The position numbers were made by a program, and so were the translations under genes. This document shows positions 4,204-6,176 of a DNA stretch of 6,176 bases, piece by piece; the stretch's first letter is position 1, and each line of letters begins with the position of its first letter. A model generated the notes under the pieces. The model was given only the letters and a program-made list of their open reading frames with translations, did not search any database and was not told where the DNA came from. Source of the stretch: an uncultured Flavobacteriales bacterium (lineage in GTDB: Bacteria; Bacteroidota; Bacteroidia; Flavobacteriales; Crocinitomicaceae); contig CAMLET010000213.1 of assembly GCA_946479125.1 (NCBI GenBank), forward strand, positions 1 through 6,176, read 5' to 3'.

Positions 4204-5622
4204 TTAACTGACAAGTACCGAAAGCTTATCAAATACTTGCTTCATCCGTAAAACGTCTTTATCCGAATTCATTTTATTGCCTCCCAGTAACGGATTGCTC
4301 AACATTTCTTCTACTTTTTGCTGTAGTGCTTTTTCGTCCTGATTAACAGTATAAGTTTCAGACATATTTCTCAATTCAACCGCCCAATGTGCAATCAGGA
4401 AGTTTTTCATGAAATCATTGTATAATAGTGAATTGTCAGAGGCAATATTCATTGTACTACTTTCGATTTTTTCAGGCGTTCCTTCCGTATAGTTGGTGTA
4501 CGACAAACTTGCAGTAAGATTTTTCGTATCCATTTTCATTTCAGAATTCAACTCCAGATCAATCATTACAACCTGGGTTAAGAAGTAATTGATATCCATT
4601 AACGGTATTTGAACAACGCCTTCTTTCATCACCCAATTACTTGCTCCGTAAACCTGTTTTACATTAAAACAAGCAGGAATGGCAACACTCAACATCACTT
4701 CTTTCCCAATAGGAAATGCCAAACTTCCAAATTCCTTTACACAGGTTTTCTCAATGTCTTCGTAACGTTCAATGTAGTGGAATTGTCCATGCGTTTGCTC
4801 CGAAAGGTCACGCAATAAATCCTGATGCAAATCAATACCAATTCCCATGGTTGTAATACGAATACCGTTCTCGGTTTTGTTTTGATATTGTTTGATCAAT
4901 TCTTCTTTTTGAGTTACTCCCACGTTGGTATTTCCATCAGTAAGCAATAAGATTGATTTCGCATGTTCAGGAAGTTTATCCGTCATCATTCGATCAATTG
5001 CCAAATCTAGTCCAGAAAGAATATTTGTCCCACCACGAGTTTGGAGTGACTTCACTTTGCTAATAATGTCCTTTCTGCGAGAACCGAAAGCTTCATAAGG
5101 AATTAATACTTCTGCCTGATCATCAAACAAGGTAATTCCGAAATAATCCGTTGGATACATCCGCTCCAAACTTGCCAGAATAGCATCTTTCGCTTTTTCC
5201 AACTTTCCATCGCCCATTGAACCGCTTATGTCAAGAACGTACATGATTCCGGTTGGCTGTCTGTTTTGCGGAATAACCGTATCACTCGCAATTCCCAACT
5301 GCATCAAATAATGATTCTGTAACAACGGATGTTCAGTAATCTCCGGAACCAGATTCACTTTCTGACCTTTCCCGGGCATCGCAATTAGATGACGATGATA
5401 ATTCAGAATTTCCTCTGGAACTATTTTATCGGCCAGAATTACTTTCAATGCTCCGGTGCGATAGTATTCTTTCTGCTCCTTGGATAAACCTTTATCATTT
5501 ACATAGGTTTCATAGTATTCACTTTTCAGCATCGCCATGGTTGCTGAAGAATATCCGTCTTGCGCGTACAAAGTAACTTGAAGAGAAATAAAACCAAGTA
5601 GTAGTCGAAATCGGTTTTTCAT
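4204..5622 (-). CDS. Exported VWA-domain protein with intact MIDAS
   Basis: The 472-residue protein starts MKNRFRLLLGFISLQVTLYA, a signal peptide with cleavage likely after A20. Residues about 21-123 have no recognised domain. A von Willebrand factor A domain follows (about 124-300), with a complete metal-ion-dependent adhesion site: DISGS (D131, S133, S135), T199 in RGGTN, and D229 in LLTDGNTNVG. Such domains bind a divalent metal and mediate protein-protein contacts. The layout resembles the broad YfbK/"Ca-activated chloride channel-like" VWA group, a name that says little about function. The C-terminal part (about 301-472) seems beta-rich, then helical, and is unassigned. The frame runs 15 codons further to a TTG overlapping argH, but the ATG at 5622 yields the signal peptide. 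It starts 31 bases after argH, so it is probably read from the same transcript. There is no transmembrane anchor or lipobox; location is probably periplasm or outside. Confidence 0.88.
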   Translation of the reverse strand: MKNRFRLLLGFISLQVTLYAQDGYSSATMAMLKSEYYETYVNDKGLSKEQKEYYRTGALKVILADKIVPEEILNYHRHLIAMPGKGQKVNLVPEITEHPLLQNHYLMQLGIASDTVIPQNRQPTGIMYVLDISGSMGDGKLEKAKDAILASLERMYPTDYFGITLFDDQAEVLIPYEAFGSRRKDIISKVKSLQTRGGTNILSGLDLAIDRMMTDKLPEHAKSILLLTDGNTNVGVTQKEELIKQYQNKTENGIRITTMGIGIDLHQDLLRDLSEQTHGQFHYIERYEDIEKTCVKEFGSLAFPIGKEVMLSVAIPACFNVKQVYGASNWVMKEGVVQIPLMDINYFLTQVVMIDLELNSEMKMDTKNLTASLSYTNYTEGTPEKIESSTMNIASDNSLLYNDFMKNFLIAHWAVELRNMSETYTVNQDEKALQQKVEEMLSNPLLGGNKMNSDKDVLRMKQVFDKLSVLVS

Positions 5623-5653
5623 AAGACTTTTTGTTTTCCGATACAACCCTATT

Positions 5654-6176
5654 TCAATTCGGTTCAACTCGCTGGTTCAACTTCTCCCGAATCAAGTCGA
5701 TCCGTAAATTGTCTAAACTCCCAATGTGTGTGGTTTTCATTGAAGATGATTTCAAAACTTTACCTGCTTCAATTTCCTTTCCTATTTGCACATAAGCATC
5801 ACGAAACGGAATTCCAGAATCTACGAGCTTTTTAATTGCATCAACAGAGTAAACAGACGAATACAACGGATTTTCCATCAAATCACTTGAAACTTCAAGT
5901 TGACTCATCATGAAACGTAACATCTCAAGACAATCTGCTGTTAGGTCAATTGCTCGAAAAAGCGGTTCTTTCAGAAGTTGAAAATCACGATGATAACCTG
6001 AAGTGAGGTTACGCGTAATTGCTGAAACCTCAAAAGAAAGCGTACTTACTTGGTTGCATTTCGCTCGAATCAATTCAAACGCATCTGGATTTTTCTTGTG
6101 CGGCATAATACTGCTTCCAGTGGTCAATTCGTCGGAGAATTGGATAAACTGAAAATTCTGACATAAATACAGCACG
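5654..6176 (-). CDS. argH: Argininosuccinate lyase, C-terminal part
   Basis: ArgH splits argininosuccinate into arginine and fumarate, the last step of arginine synthesis, in the cytoplasm. The visible 173 residues hold the fumarase/aspartase superfamily signature GSSIMPHKKNPD (visible residues 20-31), which contains the catalytic serine loop. They also hold the ArgH-specific segment SGYHRDFQLLKEPLF (59-73) that separates it from adenylosuccinate lyase and fumarase. The signature has His where many ArgH proteins have Gln (MPQKKNP); the downstream ArgH segment makes this only a variant. The gene runs off the right edge. Family length (about 430-460) implies that roughly 260-290 N-terminal residues are missing. 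The GTG at 6175 is not a real start. It precedes the VWA gene by 31 bases on the same strand; no terminator is seen between them. Confidence 0.93.
   Translation of the reverse strand, partial: VLYLCQNFQFIQFSDELTTGSSIMPHKKNPDAFELIRAKCNQVSTLSFEVSAITRNLTSGYHRDFQLLKEPLFRAIDLTADCLEMLRFMMSQLEVSSDLMENPLYSSVYSVDAIKKLVDSGIPFRDAYVQIGKEIEAGKVLKSSSMKTTHIGSLDNLRIDLIREKLNQRVEPN

Noticed and set aside
5623..5667. Longer VWA protein starting at the TTG overlapping the end of argH
   Set aside because: It would bury the signal peptide 15 residues in; the ATG at 5622 gives a normal N-terminus.
1..6176. A new defence, toxin-antitoxin, CRISPR or mobile system
   Set aside because: All confidently identified genes are housekeeping or ordinary exported proteins; no nuclease, transposase, integrase, repeat array or toxin-antitoxin pair is visible.

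Overview
The window looks like chromosomal DNA of a member of the Bacteroidota, most likely the Flavobacteriales. The evidence is the low GC content, few clear Shine-Dalgarno sequences, a good match to the Bacteroidota -33/-7 promoter (TTTG ... TAnnTTTG), signal peptides ending in A-Q, and an NrdB subunit of the eukaryote-like type common in that phylum. The assignment is inference from sequence style, not from a search.

Layout. Positions 1-1247 (minus) carry the ribonucleotide reductase genes in the order nrdB then nrdA. NrdA is cut by the left edge. A long, mostly noncoding stretch (1248-1935) follows, with several inverted repeats and one doubtful small ORF. Positions 1936-2646 (plus) encode a ComF-family phosphoribosyltransferase-like protein. 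Positions 2781-3632 (plus) encode an unrecognised protein with about eight membrane segments. Converging on it from the minus strand is a small exported protein with two internal repeats (3656-4111), and upstream of that a secreted or periplasmic VWA-domain protein (4204-5622) with an intact MIDAS motif. The right edge holds the C-terminal part of argininosuccinate lyase, argH (5654-6176, minus), 31 bases upstream of the VWA gene and probably co-transcribed with it.

The genes are mostly ordinary housekeeping or conserved-hypothetical genes. No CRISPR, phage, insertion sequence or defence system is visible. The more interesting signal is in the small spaces between genes. A 12-base core (TCGACTCCGCTC) occurs twice, each time as the loop of a hairpin whose arms differ in sequence but still pair, and each time just downstream of a gene and in its sense direction. 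A GC-rich palindrome (TCCGCC/GGCGGA arms) also occurs twice, between nrdB and nrdA and at the end of comF. A strong intrinsic terminator for the minus-strand repeat-protein gene is embedded in the last codons of the convergent membrane-protein gene. A good Bacteroidota promoter overlaps an upstream ATG of the repeat-protein gene and so decides that its real start lies 27 bases further in.

Three ORFs open with upstream extensions that I shortened: nrdB (TTG to ATG at 1247), the repeat protein (ATG 4138 to ATG 4111) and the VWA protein (TTG to ATG at 5622).
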